Shown piece by piece: positions 28,009 through 37,244 of a stretch of DNA of 64,000 nucleotides. The notes beneath the pieces were generated by a model that was not told where the DNA came from, did not search any database, and saw only the letters and a list, made by a program, of their open reading frames with translations. The DNA is taken from contig SUXS01000004.1 in the NCBI GenBank assembly GCA_015060865.1, positions 1 to 64,000 of the forward strand. The letters are read 5' to 3'. The translations under genes and the position numbers were made by a program. Source of the stretch: Bacteroidales bacterium (GTDB lineage: Bacteria; Bacteroidota; Bacteroidia; Bacteroidales; Bacteroidaceae). Position 1 is the first letter of the stretch. Each line of letters opens with the position of its first letter.

Positions 28009-28999
28009 TTGAGCAGAAATCCTTATCCATAAACTTATAATAGCCTGTAATAGCTATCATGGCAGCATTGTCTGTGGTGTAGCCAAACTTGGGGATATAC
28101 ACATTCCATTTAAAACGGCGCGCATGATCAAGAAAAGCATTGCGAAGTCCCGTGTTTGCAGAAACACCTCCCGCCACAGCAACCTCCTTAATACCGAGTT
28201 CCTTGGATGCAAGGCGCAACTTCTTCATCAGAACACCCACAATGGTCGCTTCAAGTGACGCTGCTAAATCTTCCTTATTTTGTTCGATGAAATCGGGGTT
28301 TTCTTTCAGCCTGTCGCGCAGGAAATAGAGGAACGAGGTCTTCAGTCCGCTGAAGCTATAGTCGTAGCCTGCGATATTAGGCTTGCTGAATGTGAAGGCC
28401 TTGGGATTTCCCAGACGAGCCAGTCGGTCGATAATAGGTCCGCCCGGATAACCCAGCCCCATCACCTTGGAGCATTTGTCGATGGCCTCGCCAGCCGCAT
28501 CATCAATCGTCTGCCCTATCACCTCCATATCATTATAAGCCTTAACAAGGACTATCTGCGAATTCCCCCCTGAAACCAATAGACATAAGAAAGGATACTT
28601 GGGTGTATCCTTCTTAGCCTCGGGTTCTTGAATGAAATGAGCCAGAACATGTCCTTGCAAATGATTCACATCAATCAAAGGAATACCCAAAGAGCGCGCA
28701 AAACCTTTTGCAAATGACACACCAACAAGCAAAGAACCCATCAAGCCTGGACCGCGAGTAAAGGCCACGGCAGAGATATCTTCCTTAGTTACCCCCGCCT
28801 TCCTTATTGCCTGATCAACCACCGGCACAATATTCTGCTCATGAGCACGAGAGGCCAGTTCGGGCACTACTCCACCATAGTTTTCATGCACCGCCTGACT
28901 AGCTGTCACGTTTGAAAGCAGTTCACCATTTTTTATTACCGCCGCAGAGGTATCATCACATGAAGACTCTATACCCAAGATAATAATATCCGTCATCAC
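27971..28999 (-). CDS. tsaD: tRNA N6-threonylcarbamoyladenosine transferase TsaD
   Basis: A 342-residue enzyme that transfers threonylcarbamoyl to A37 of ANN-decoding tRNAs. Motifs: GIESSCDDTSAAV at the start, metal ligands in HLQGHVLAH, LVSGGNSQIVLV, and GVSANTGLRNAF with TTDNAAMIAI at the end. Length is standard. Followed by pncC with overlap or near-overlap. A TATTTTTG element 83 bp upstream and a small AGGGTAT/ATACCCT hairpin in the leader are seen. Confidence 0.95.
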   Translation of the reverse strand: MMTDIIILGIESSCDDTSAAVIKNGELLSNVTASQAVHENYGGVVPELASRAHEQNIVPVVDQAIRKAGVTKEDISAVAFTRGPGLMGSLLVGVSFAKGFARSLGIPLIDVNHLQGHVLAHFIQEPEAKKDTPKYPFLCLLVSGGNSQIVLVKAYNDMEVIGQTIDDAAGEAIDKCSKVMGLGYPGGPIIDRLARLGNPKAFTFSKPNIAGYDYSFSGLKTSFLYFLRDRLKENPDFIEQNKEDLAASLEATIVGVLMKKLRLASKELGIKEVAVAGGVSANTGLRNAFLDHARRFKWNVYIPKFGYTTDNAAMIAITGYYKFMDKDFCSIDKPAYSRVSIG

Positions 29000-29036
29000 T
29001 TGCTTACTAATAATAAATACAAAACATCCATTTGAT

Positions 29037-29059
29037 TAGGGTATCATCCATATACCCTA
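29037..29059. repeat. Small hairpin in the tsaD leader
   Basis: AGGGTAT / ATACCCT with a short loop between the promoter and the tsaD start. Could be a regulatory stem or chance. Confidence 0.35.
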
Positions 29060-29081
29060 CCAATACATTTATATTCGGATG

Positions 29082-29089
29082 CAAAAATA
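29082..29089 (-). promoter_or_regulatory. -7 element upstream of tsaD
   Basis: Minus-strand TATTTTTG matches TAnnTTTG, 83 bp before the start codon. Confidence 0.5.
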
Positions 29090-29232
29090 AAGAAAAAAGT
29101 CCGCCCCACAAAACAGAAATGAAATTAACCCTCTATGAAACACCAATACACCATCTACTGTACCTTCATATCACAAAAACAAGGAGGAAAGTTCACATGC
29201 CAATCTGCACGGCAGCAGCAAGGAAAACAAAG

Positions 29233-29274
29233 AAGTCCGTCACATAAACCCATAAGGAATAGTAACGGACTTTT
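29233..29274 (-). terminator. Terminator after the HTH-like gene
   Basis: Minus strand AAAGTCCGT / ACGGACT stem with a large loop, followed by TCTTTGTTTT, about 20 bp past the stop codon at 29294. Confidence 0.6.
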
Positions 29275-29293
29275 CAAGAAAGCTAAGTATTTC

Positions 29294-29596
29294 TTACTCT
29301 GCAGCAGGAGCTTCTTCTTCAGCAGCCTCAGATACAGTTTCCGCAGCCTTCACCTCCTCAAGAATAGCCAATGCTTTATCAAGTACAGTTGTATCATCGA
29401 TGCGAACGAGACCACCGTCAGGACCTGGCTCAAGATGGATACCCACACTTTGACCTAACTGGAAGTTCTGGCCGCCAAAGAAGTTTCTTACGGTTTCTAC
29501 AGTTACACCAAGCTCGTCGGCGATACGGTGCATACTACCATCAGGCAATGAATCTTTAAGATTGCGCAGTTCATTGAATGTCATTAACTTGCTCAT
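29294..29596 (-). CDS. Conserved Bacteroidales HTH-like protein
   Basis: A 100-residue protein. The N-terminal 55 residues look like a small helix-turn-helix (GSMHRIADELGVTVETVRNFFGG), the middle is a beta segment (GIHLEPGPDGGLVRIDDTTVL), and the end is an acidic Ala/Glu tail (EEEAPAAE). Probably a DNA-binding regulator conserved in the order; target unknown. It lies 40 bp after the PAP2 gene in the same direction and may be read from the bat transcript. A terminator follows. Confidence 0.65.
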   Translation of the reverse strand: MSKLMTFNELRNLKDSLPDGSMHRIADELGVTVETVRNFFGGQNFQLGQSVGIHLEPGPDGGLVRIDDTTVLDKALAILEEVKAAETVSEAAEEEAPAAE

Positions 29597-29636
29597 AATC
29601 GTAAAATTTTATTATTACTAATAGTGTTGATTGTGT

Positions 29637-30359
29637 TTATAGTATATTGTTATTAATATATATCAATGCATATATCGTGATGAACACGAAAGTTAAGTAT
29701 ATGGCAGAGGTCATTATATTGACGTCTTCGACTAGGAATCCCGAACGAGTATAATTGGCGGACATATGAGCCGGACGAAATTCAATCTTATTATGCACAA
29801 ATGTATATAAAAGATACACAATCCATCCGATTGCCATACCAACAATGGCACCGCAGAGAATATCTCCCGGATAATGAACACCAAGATAGATACGCGAAAA
29901 ACTATTTACGATTGCCCATAGAAGAAGCGTAAACGATAGTGTACGATTCTTAACAAGCAAAGAAAGAAACATAAATAACCCAAAAGAATTGCATGCATGA
30001 CTCGAGGTAAAACTAAAACCTCCACTACGATATCCATTAAAGGTATCTATAAGATGCATTATCGACGGATCGTAACTTGGACGCAAACGACCAACTAAAG
30101 GTTTTATAACATCAGAAGAAATATTATCTGTAAGCAACACTGTAAGAGCAACTCCTAAAATGATGAGAAGTGTATTACGAGGAGTGGTGTTCTTAAAGAC
30201 AATAAAAAGAAGTACTGCAGCCACTGGTATCCAAACCGAAGTAGTCGTATAAATCTTCATTACACCATCCATATACAGCGAATCACTGCCGTTGAGGGCA
30301 AGCATTATTTGTTTATCTATGTCGATTAATCGCTGTATATCCATCGCTTCTGTTATCAA
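29637..30359 (-). CDS. PAP2-family membrane phosphatase
   Basis: A 240-residue inner-membrane protein with six membrane segments and the acid-phosphatase signature in three parts: KPLVGRLRP, SSHACNSF (in place of PSGH) and SRIYLGVHYPGD. These catalyse removal of phosphate from lipid substrates such as undecaprenyl diphosphate or phosphatidate. The first codons overlap the end of batE by 4 bp, so it is coupled to the Bat operon, an association worth noting because Bat proteins act at the envelope. Confidence 0.88.
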   Translation of the reverse strand: MITEAMDIQRLIDIDKQIMLALNGSDSLYMDGVMKIYTTTSVWIPVAAVLLFIVFKNTTPRNTLLIILGVALTVLLTDNISSDVIKPLVGRLRPSYDPSIMHLIDTFNGYRSGGFSFTSSHACNSFGLFMFLSLLVKNRTLSFTLLLWAIVNSFSRIYLGVHYPGDILCGAIVGMAIGWIVYLLYTFVHNKIEFRPAHMSANYTRSGFLVEDVNIMTSAIYLTFVFITIYALIYINNNIL

Positions 30360-31138
30360 ATTTGTTCGATAGCCGAAGCGGGAAGCCAGCCGATGTTGCC
30401 ATCTTCTATTTCAATTTCTTTCCACTCTTTCATACTATCGTCCTTTATCGTTACTTTTTTGCCTTCATGGAGGATGAAGAGTTCGGTACCTGAGGTACTG
30501 GGTGTACTGCGTACCGTCACACTCGGCTCCATGATGATAGCGCTCTCTCGATGCTGCAATTTATCCTTTTGGTTCAATGCAATCACATTGGCCAAAATAG
30601 TGCATGCCAAAGAGAGTAATGCAAATATAAAGATAATTTTTTTAGTTTTGCTCTTTTTATTAAAAATAAATAACGTCAAGCATAGAATTAATACTATAAA
30701 ACATAAAATTCCACATTTTGCCCATCCATCCACAGGCATTATGGAGGAGAAATCGCGGAACCAACGTACAAAGAAGAGTTCGCTCACGATAGCATTTTTG
30801 TCCACTGCCTTGCTACGTGCCAGTTCGAGATTGAACTGTATATCCTCATTCGATGGGTCGAGCAACAAGGCTCGTTCATAGTTGAGGATTGAGTGAGCTA
30901 TATCGTTGGATTTATAGTAAGCATTGCCCAGATTGTAATACACCGAAGCAGCCTCTCCTTCGGCGGCGAGCAACTGCTCATAGATGTGTATGGCAGTAGC
31001 ATAGTCGGCCGTGGCATAGGCACTATCGGCCATAGCCTTGGTATAAACCACGGTACTGTCACTAAAGGTCGTGCTTTGTGCGCACAGACTAATACTGGCA
31101 CACACGCATACACACATATATATAAGGAGTCGTTTCAT
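30356..31138 (-). CDS. batE: BatE: TPR and SH3-like envelope protein
   Basis: A 260-residue protein. After a signal peptide (ending SISLCAQ) come TPR repeats (about 30-110; YYNLGNAYYKSNDIAHSILNY), two membrane helices (about 143-185) and a C-terminal bacterial SH3 domain (VTVRSTPSTSGTELFILHEG...WKEIEIEDGNIGWLPAS). This layout is that of BatE in the Bacteroides aerotolerance operon. Probably a scaffold for the BatA/B von Willebrand proteins. It starts 6 bp after batD. Confidence 0.88.
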   Translation of the reverse strand: MKRLLIYMCVCVCASISLCAQSTTFSDSTVVYTKAMADSAYATADYATAIHIYEQLLAAEGEAASVYYNLGNAYYKSNDIAHSILNYERALLLDPSNEDIQFNLELARSKAVDKNAIVSELFFVRWFRDFSSIMPVDGWAKCGILCFIVLILCLTLFIFNKKSKTKKIIFIFALLSLACTILANVIALNQKDKLQHRESAIIMEPSVTVRSTPSTSGTELFILHEGKKVTIKDDSMKEWKEIEIEDGNIGWLPASAIEQI

Positions 31139-31144
31139 AGGATT

Positions 31145-32992
31145 TTATCTTTTAATTGTATTTTCCAATTTGTTCATCAGCGCAGCAACCATCTCATAGA
31201 TTTGTTCTACAGAATCCTTGGATAATGTAGGCGCATAGCGGGCAAATTCGCATTCGTTGAGCAGCTTATCACACTCTTCTATCAAAGACTCGGGTACTTG
31301 ACAAGCAGCCAGTTCTGCAGCAATATTATCCTTGGAGAGTTCCGATTGCGGCATATTCAGTTTGTCGCTAAGGTATCCCCAGATAGCTTTAAGCACTTCA
31401 TCATAGAATCCGCTCTTGTCCTTCTCGGCCATTTTCTTTTTAGCAATCTTGAGTCGGCGAGTTGCCACCTTTCCTGCCTTCTTGGTGCGTGCCTTAGCAA
31501 TATTGGCATTCTCCACAGCCTGCTTGCGATACACAATCATCAGAACAGTAAACAGGAGGAGGGGAACGATATACCACAGCCAATAGTTCAGCGAGCCAAA
31601 GAAGAAGACTCCACGAGGACGATAGTAAGTATCTTTAAGGTTGATGTATCGGATATCCTGTCCCAACAAGCGCAATTCCTCTTTGCTAACATATCCCACA
31701 GGAGCCGATGAGCTTGACGAGCCACTTCCCTTGGCTACGTTGAGCGTATATTCAGGTGTCGTAAGTGTCTTGTAAGCACCACTCTTGACATCAAAGTAGG
31801 AAAACTCTACAGGCGGTATAGTATAGGTGCCTCCAAAGCGCGGTATAGCAAGGTATTCAATAACCTTATTACCCGACTGTCCACCCTTCTTGAGCGTAAA
31901 CTTATTGTCAATCTTCGGATCATACACCTCAAAGTCCGCCGGGAAGTTTACTTCAGGTGTCTTGATAAGTTTCATGTTACCAGTTCCCGAGATGATGAGT
32001 TTGAGCGTAACGGCCTCATTTTCCTTTAGCTCAGTAGTGCTGATAGAAGAAGAGATAGAGAACTCTCCCACTCCACCGCTATATGATGCGGGTTTTCCTG
32101 TCGGTAATGGACTGACATCAATGGTCAGTTTAGGCGTACGGATAGGTTTCTGCACATTGACATAGCTGCTACCTCCATTAAAGAAAGCTTCGAATGGGTC
32201 ATAGTTCTGTACACGCTGTGCCACGGTACCTTCAAAGGTGATAGAAGGGATTTCCAACTTTCCGCTTTGTTGCGGGAAGAGCACATACTGACTCCATACG
32301 ATGGTACGATAGTTGCGTCCCTGGTAGTGTTCGAGCTGGAACTCACGGTTCCCTTTAGGCATCTCCACCTCTTGGGTATGGAATCCCTTGAGGTCGGGCA
32401 TCTTACCGCTGACATTGGTGAGGTTTACCGTTGTATATATCTTATAGGTCAGGAGTATGGCTTCTTGCTCATACACTTTCTTCTTGTTGACTGTAGCCAC
32501 AATGAAAAGGTCTTCATCGCTAATCTTTCCGCTTTGCGAAGAGGCAGATGCTCCCCTACCCGATGACTGGGAACCGGATTGCTGTGCCGATGAACCGCGC
32601 TGATCAGGAGGCAACACCTTCACCGTAAGTTCCTTGGAGGTCATCTGCTTACCATCTGCACTGATTGTTGCTGCAGGAATCTTATAGGTACCCTCTTTCT
32701 TGGGTCGAAGGATACAGGTAAAGGTCAGTGTATGCGATGAGGTACGTACTCCATTGATGATTGACGTACTCGACGAACTGGATTGTGTAGGACCCATGAG
32801 AATGTCGAAGTCCGTGATATCGCCTACTCGGAAATTCTTGGCCTTATGCGTATTGATGGTATAGCTCAGGCGAAAGGTCTCGCCCATCACTACTGCCGAT
32901 GGTGCATCGGCAGTAAATGTCACCTCATCGGCCTTTATTTGTGTAAAGGCAGCAATAAGTAGTGTGAATGTTAAAAGTAACTTCTGTTTCAT
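31145..32992 (-). CDS. batD: BatD oxygen-tolerance protein
   Basis: A 615-residue envelope protein: signal peptide, a long periplasmic part of Ig-like beta domains (residues 25-440), a membrane helix (about 470-490, SLNYWLWYIVPLLLFTVLMI) and a cytoplasmic helical tail with many Lys. A Ser/Gly/Gln-rich linker lies at 135-160. The family is known from the aerotolerance operon of Bacteroides fragilis; molecular activity unknown. In the middle of the operon between batC and batE. Confidence 0.92.
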   Translation of the reverse strand: MKQKLLLTFTLLIAAFTQIKADEVTFTADAPSAVVMGETFRLSYTINTHKAKNFRVGDITDFDILMGPTQSSSSSTSIINGVRTSSHTLTFTCILRPKKEGTYKIPAATISADGKQMTSKELTVKVLPPDQRGSSAQQSGSQSSGRGASASSQSGKISDEDLFIVATVNKKKVYEQEAILLTYKIYTTVNLTNVSGKMPDLKGFHTQEVEMPKGNREFQLEHYQGRNYRTIVWSQYVLFPQQSGKLEIPSITFEGTVAQRVQNYDPFEAFFNGGSSYVNVQKPIRTPKLTIDVSPLPTGKPASYSGGVGEFSISSSISTTELKENEAVTLKLIISGTGNMKLIKTPEVNFPADFEVYDPKIDNKFTLKKGGQSGNKVIEYLAIPRFGGTYTIPPVEFSYFDVKSGAYKTLTTPEYTLNVAKGSGSSSSSAPVGYVSKEELRLLGQDIRYINLKDTYYRPRGVFFFGSLNYWLWYIVPLLLFTVLMIVYRKQAVENANIAKARTKKAGKVATRRLKIAKKKMAEKDKSGFYDEVLKAIWGYLSDKLNMPQSELSKDNIAAELAACQVPESLIEECDKLLNECEFARYAPTLSKDSVEQIYEMVAALMNKLENTIKR

Positions 32993-33110
32993 ATTCTTCT
33001 ACGAGTGCAGGAGTCTGTATTGCAGGAGTACAGGCCAGTACCTGTTCGCCGCTTTCTTCTTCCTTGGTTCTCTATTTCTTTTCTTATTATTATCTAGTTG
33101 TATGTAAGTA

Positions 33111-33917
33111 TTACCAGTCCTTATCAAAAGTCTTGCCTTGGTGCTGTTGCATCATTTTCTTTTGTTTTTCCTGTATATCCTTTTCATCCTGCATCAGGGC
33201 ATTGAGTATCTGCTCGGCATTCTCTTTGGATATCTGCTCCTCGTTTTGTTGAGATTGCTGCTGCTCCTGCTGTTCCTGCTGCTGTTGTTGTTGCTCTTGT
33301 TGCTGTTGTTCTTGCTGTTGCTGCTCCTGTTGCTGTTGCTCCTGTTGCTGTTGCTCCTGTTGCTGTTGCTCTTGTTGCTGCTGTTCTTGTTGCTGTTGCT
33401 CTTGATTTTGTTCCTGATCCTGATTCTCTTGCTGTTGGTCTTGCTGATTCTGTTGTTGTTTCTTGTTCATGTACATGGCTTTAGCAAGGTTATAGCGAGT
33501 CTCATGGTCATGCGGATTGTTTCGCAGCGATTCCTTGTATGCCTCCACGCTTTGTGGATATTGCTGTGCGCTATAGAGCAGTGTACCAAGGTTATGATAG
33601 ATCTGAGCCAGTTTGCTCTTGTCGGTTTCGAGCTTGGCCGCTGTGGCATATTGCTTCAAGGCCTCATTGCCCTTTTCCTCCGACTTTGCCGCCTGGCTGA
33701 AAAGTGCGTTACCCAAGTTATACATGGCATCGACCGATGTTGGATTCAGTTCCAATGCCTTACGGTATTCAATCTCCGCCTTTTCAAAAAGGCTGTCGGC
33801 ATACAACTTATTGCCATTGCGTATATGATCACTCTCAGTCATTGTCTGTGCTGTGGCACACAGTGTGCAACAGAGCATGATATATAGATATGAAATTCTT
33901 CGCTTCATGGTCATCAT
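33111..33917 (-). CDS. batC: BatC: TPR protein with long Gln/Glu repeat
   Basis: A 268-residue protein: signal peptide (ending CATAQ), three TPRs (about 30-145; AMYNLGNALFSQAAK, YHNLGTLLYSAQQYPQSVE, ETRYNLAKAMYMNKK), then some 80 residues made almost only of Gln and Glu in QQQQE units (about 150-230), and a charged end. BatC-type proteins often have such a tail. The coding DNA is a 15-bp-period tandem repeat that must be length-variable. It lies 7 bp after batB. Confidence 0.9.
   Translation of the reverse strand: MMTMKRRISYLYIMLCCTLCATAQTMTESDHIRNGNKLYADSLFEKAEIEYRKALELNPTSVDAMYNLGNALFSQAAKSEEKGNEALKQYATAAKLETDKSKLAQIYHNLGTLLYSAQQYPQSVEAYKESLRNNPHDHETRYNLAKAMYMNKKQQQNQQDQQQENQDQEQNQEQQQQEQQQQEQQQQEQQQQEQQQQEQQQQEQQQQEQQQQQQEQQEQQQSQQNEEQISKENAEQILNALMQDEKDIQEKQKKMMQQHQGKTFDKDW
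33256..33462. repeat. CAG/CAA-rich tandem repeat in batC
   Basis: About 200 bp of glutamine codons in 15-bp units of QQQQE, with the pattern ctgttgttgttgctc on the plus strand. In frame. Likely to slip and change length. Confidence 0.9.
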
Positions 33918-33923
33918 GTCTAT

Positions 33924-34943
33924 TTATTTAAACAAATTGAAATCCTTCAACTTCGGGTTCTTCTTCACCATAAGCAGCATTTCCAGCAACAGGAGTATGA
34001 ATGCTATCCATGCCATTACGGAGAACTGTTCGTCATATTCAGAGTAGATGGTGGTTTCCACATCAGCCTTGGCCAGCTTGTCAATCTCGCGCTGCAGTAT
34101 GCGCTGTGCGTTGTTGGTATTGTCAATGCGGATATATACTCCATTACCAGCAGCCGCTATCTCCTGGCACATCTGTTCGTTGAGTTTGGTGACGATGACG
34201 TTGCCCTCCTTGTCGCGACGGAAGTCGTTGGCACGCTCCCTGGGAATAGGTGCGCCCTCAGGTGAGCCAACTCCCATCACATACACCATCATACCCTTCT
34301 CCACAGCAGCCTTGGCAGCCTCTACAGCACCTCCTTCGTGGTTCTCGCCATCGGTGATGATAATGATAGCCTTCCCCACTCCCTCTTTTGGAGTAAAGCT
34401 GCGCGTAGCCATATCAATGGCAGCTTTTATATTGGTACCCTGACGAGCGATGAGGTCCGGGTCAATGGATTCGAGGAACATCTTGGCTGAGATGAAGTCA
34501 CTCGTGATAGGTAGCTGTATGAATGCATCGCCAGCAAAGACTATGAGTCCCACCTTGTCATCCTCAAAACCATCAACGAGCTTGGATACGATATTCTTCG
34601 ATTTCTCCAGTCGGTTGGGAGCCACATCTTCGGCCATCATGGAGTTAGAGATATCGAGAGCTATCACGGTTTCAATACCCTGACGCTTGACGGTCTCCAT
34701 CTTGGACCCGAATTGTGGACGCGCAAGCAACAACACCATGAAGCAAAGGGCTACAAAGGTGAGCCAGAACTTGAGTGCGGGTCGAAAGCGCGACACTTCA
34801 GGCATCATGGCACCGAGCAACTCAGGTGATCCATATCTACGGATGGCACTCCTGCGCTTGTGGCCGGCATAGAAATATACCGCCAAGATAACAAGGAGCA
34901 GGATATATAGAAACAGGGCGTTAGGATTTGCAAACTTGAACAT
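33924..34943 (-). CDS. batB: BatB: von Willebrand A-domain membrane protein
   Basis: A 339-residue protein: two N-terminal membrane helices, a VWA domain (about 88-290) with an intact metal-binding motif ALDISNSMMAED and ITDGENHEGG, and a C-terminal membrane helix (MAWIAFILLLLEMLL). It probably forms a complex with BatA and is remodelled by the MoxR ATPase. Positioned between batA and batC, as in other Bacteroidales. Confidence 0.93.
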   Translation of the reverse strand: MFKFANPNALFLYILLLVILAVYFYAGHKRRSAIRRYGSPELLGAMMPEVSRFRPALKFWLTFVALCFMVLLLARPQFGSKMETVKRQGIETVIALDISNSMMAEDVAPNRLEKSKNIVSKLVDGFEDDKVGLIVFAGDAFIQLPITSDFISAKMFLESIDPDLIARQGTNIKAAIDMATRSFTPKEGVGKAIIIITDGENHEGGAVEAAKAAVEKGMMVYVMGVGSPEGAPIPRERANDFRRDKEGNVIVTKLNEQMCQEIAAAGNGVYIRIDNTNNAQRILQREIDKLAKADVETTIYSEYDEQFSVMAWIAFILLLLEMLLMVKKNPKLKDFNLFK

Positions 34944-34951
34944 AAATTCAA

Positions 34952-34985
34952 TCTACTATTTACAGATTTACTATTTACAACTTAT
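34952..34985. repeat. Degenerate 7-bp tandem repeat in the batA-batB spacer
   Basis: Units like CTACTAT, TTACAGA, TTTACTA, TTTACAA. Similar to the tract at 14701-14745. Confidence 0.6.
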
Positions 34986-35027
34986 TTTTCAACCTTTACG
35001 TTTTCAATCAGTATAAGCGAAGCCTTC

Positions 35028-36026
35028 TTACGGTATTCTTCTCAAAATCGTCAGGCGCAGCAGAACCTCCAATACGAGACACGCCATAGCCCATAGCGCA
35101 AAGGGCATATACTCCTCTGACTTGCGGCTGAAGTCCTTGACGTTGAGCTTGGTCTTCTCCAGTTTGTCAATCTCTTCGTACACCTCCTTGAGCTTCGAGT
35201 TACTGGTGGCACGGTAGTACTGGCCATCGGCAGTCTTGGCTATCTGTTGCAAGGTACTCTCATCAATCTCTACCGGCAGGTTGATATACTGTACGCCACC
35301 CATCGTACGATAGGGGTAAGGCGCTGTACCATTACTACCTACACCAATGGTGTACACACGGATTCCGTAGGTCTTGGCTATCTCGGCGGCAGTGAGGGGC
35401 GATATGTCGCCACGGTTGTTCGAGCCATCGGTAAGGAGGATGACCACCTTCGACTTGGCCTTGCTGTCCTTGAGTCGGCTCACCGCATTGGCTATACCGA
35501 GGCCAATGGCCGTACCGTCTTCGATGATACCATTCATCGCCATGTCACAGCTCACGCTATTGAACAGATTGAGCAACACGGCATGGTCAACTGTCAAGGG
35601 CGACTGAGTGAAGCTCTGTCCTGCAAAGATGGTCAGACCGATATTGTCGTTAGGACGCCCGTTGATAAAGTCGGCAGCTACCTGCTTGGCCGCTTCCAGT
35701 CGGTTGGGCTTCAAGTCCTCGGCCAACATACTGGTCGATACGTCCACAGCCAACATGATATCGATACCTTCCACCTCGCTGCTCTGCCAGCTGTCGGTCG
35801 ATTGGGGACGAGCAAGCACCACGATGAGCAACGACAGTGCCACCATACGCAGCACAAACGGGACGTGACGCAGATACACCTTGTAGCTCTTGGGCATGGT
35901 GGCGTACATTCGCGTTGTAGATACACGCATCGAAGGCTCGCTCCTTCTTCCTCTCAGGATATACCATATTATATAAGGAACGAGGAGGAGCAGTAATAGA
36001 AAATATGCGGGATGGGCAAATGTCAT
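35028..36026 (-). CDS. batA: BatA: von Willebrand A-domain membrane protein
   Basis: A 332-residue protein with two N-terminal membrane helices, a VWA domain (about 88-290; motif AVDVSTSMLAEDLKPNRLEA and LLTDGSNNRGD) and a C-terminal helix (FALWAMACLVLEVLLRLTIL). Metal-binding residues are present. Near paralogue of BatB downstream. The gene starts 9 bp after the stop codon of the upstream membrane protein. Confidence 0.93.
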   Translation of the reverse strand: MTFAHPAYFLLLLLLVPYIIWYILRGRRSEPSMRVSTTRMYATMPKSYKVYLRHVPFVLRMVALSLLIVVLARPQSTDSWQSSEVEGIDIMLAVDVSTSMLAEDLKPNRLEAAKQVAADFINGRPNDNIGLTIFAGQSFTQSPLTVDHAVLLNLFNSVSCDMAMNGIIEDGTAIGLGIANAVSRLKDSKAKSKVVILLTDGSNNRGDISPLTAAEIAKTYGIRVYTIGVGSNGTAPYPYRTMGGVQYINLPVEIDESTLQQIAKTADGQYYRATSNSKLKEVYEEIDKLEKTKLNVKDFSRKSEEYMPFALWAMACLVLEVLLRLTILRRIP

Positions 36027-36035
36027 ACTATACGA

Positions 36036-37115
36036 TTAAAAAAATAAATGAATAACCCGGCTCAAGGCCACATACAACGCCGCAATACCACAAACCGACA
36101 GGAGTACGATGCCGGCAATCAGCAATATACGCTGCTGCTTTGAGCGTCCCTCCTTGACAACGATTTCCTGCACCTCAGGAGCTGCGGGAGCTACCTCTTC
36201 CATCTTCGTCTTGTTGATGAACTCAATGGCATTGATGAGGTTCATGTCATTCTCGTTGATGAGTGGCTTGTACTTGGCAAACTTCACGAGGTCCGACATA
36301 TTGAAGAGGCTACGCAGTTCGCCTATCCACTCCTTGTCGGGCTGTTCATTCAGCTTGTAGATAATCTCATCCGATGTCATCTCCATAGCGTTGAAGCCAA
36401 AGCGGTCCTGCATGTATATGCGCAGTGCATCGGTGAGCTCGGTATAATAGCCCTTGACATCCTCTTTCTGCCAGCCCTTTTCCTCCTTGATGCGCTCCAT
36501 CTCCTTGAGTGCCACTTGGTGGGGCGGCAGCTTGGGTGCTATGGTCACACGACGCAGGATAGGTTTATTATCCTTATAGCGTCCCAACAGATAAGGTATG
36601 AGGAAACAGAGTCCAATAATCAGAAGCACCGAAATCAACATGGGTAACACCTCTGTAAATGTTATAGGACGCTCCATGATTCCCTTAATAGGGAATATGG
36701 CCTCTACGTTCACCGTATCTATTTCAAAGGTAAACACTTTCAATGCCAAAGGATTTGATGCATACGATTGGCTATCTACCAACACCTCGAATGGAGGGAT
36801 AAAATAAAAGGCTGTATCGAAAGAGGTCACCGTAAACTCCTGCGTTACAAGCATCTGCTTATCCTTGTTCAGATATTGCGTGTCGGCCTTTACCTCACCC
36901 ACGATTTCTATACCATCCATCAAGTGATTGTTGGGGTATGTAGGCATAATGAGTTGTCCATCCGTAGGGCAGCTCACCTCAAGCTTTACATGGGCTTGCT
37001 CGCCAATATATAATTGCAGTGAGTCAATGCTGGCATTGACGGTGACTTGTGCCTGCAATGGCATGACAAGCATAAGCAACGCCAACATAAGGGAGTGTTT
37101 TTTTAATATCTTCAT
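36036..37115 (-). CDS. Bat-operon membrane protein (periplasmic Ig-like, cytoplasmic helical domain)
   Basis: A 359-residue protein always found between the DUF58 and batA genes in this order. Signal peptide (ending MPLQAQ), periplasmic beta domain (25-155), a membrane helix (about 160-180, LPMLISVLLIIGLCFLIPYL), a cytoplasmic helical domain (190-310; KEEKGWQKEDVKGYYTELTD) and a last membrane helix near the end. It resembles a short BatD. Role likely structural in the MoxR-BatAB complex. Confidence 0.75.
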   Translation of the reverse strand: MKILKKHSLMLALLMLVMPLQAQVTVNASIDSLQLYIGEQAHVKLEVSCPTDGQLIMPTYPNNHLMDGIEIVGEVKADTQYLNKDKQMLVTQEFTVTSFDTAFYFIPPFEVLVDSQSYASNPLALKVFTFEIDTVNVEAIFPIKGIMERPITFTEVLPMLISVLLIIGLCFLIPYLLGRYKDNKPILRRVTIAPKLPPHQVALKEMERIKEEKGWQKEDVKGYYTELTDALRIYMQDRFGFNAMEMTSDEIIYKLNEQPDKEWIGELRSLFNMSDLVKFAKYKPLINENDMNLINAIEFINKTKMEEVAPAAPEVQEIVVKEGRSKQQRILLIAGIVLLSVCGIAALYVALSRVIHLFF

Positions 37116-37128
37116 ATTTCATCCAGTT

Positions 37129-37237
37129 TGTCATTTTGAAACGAAGTTCGCCGCAACACAGTGAAAAAACTCTCTATCAGCAGTTACCAAAACTCTCATT
37201 GCAAAGAGCAAGATCCTTCGTTTCACTCAAGATGACA
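37129..37237. repeat. Interspersed palindromic repeat, copy 3
   Basis: Arms GTCATTTTGAAACGAAG and GATCCTTCGTTTCACTCAAGATGAC are inverted copies, with about 60 bp between. In the spacer between the DUF58 gene and the next bat gene; could act as a stem in the operon mRNA. Confidence 0.65.
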
Positions 37238-37244
37238 TTCATTC

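Noticed and set aside
29032-29247. Plus-strand 71-residue ORF (and 29135-29458) upstream of tsaD
   Set aside because: Overlaps the tsaD promoter and a terminator on the other strand; composition looks random.
33138-33887. Plus-strand 249-residue Leu-rich ORF opposite batC
   Set aside because: It is the reverse complement of the Gln/Glu repeat; poly-leucine comes from CTG/TTG on the other strand. No domain, and batC is a clear gene.
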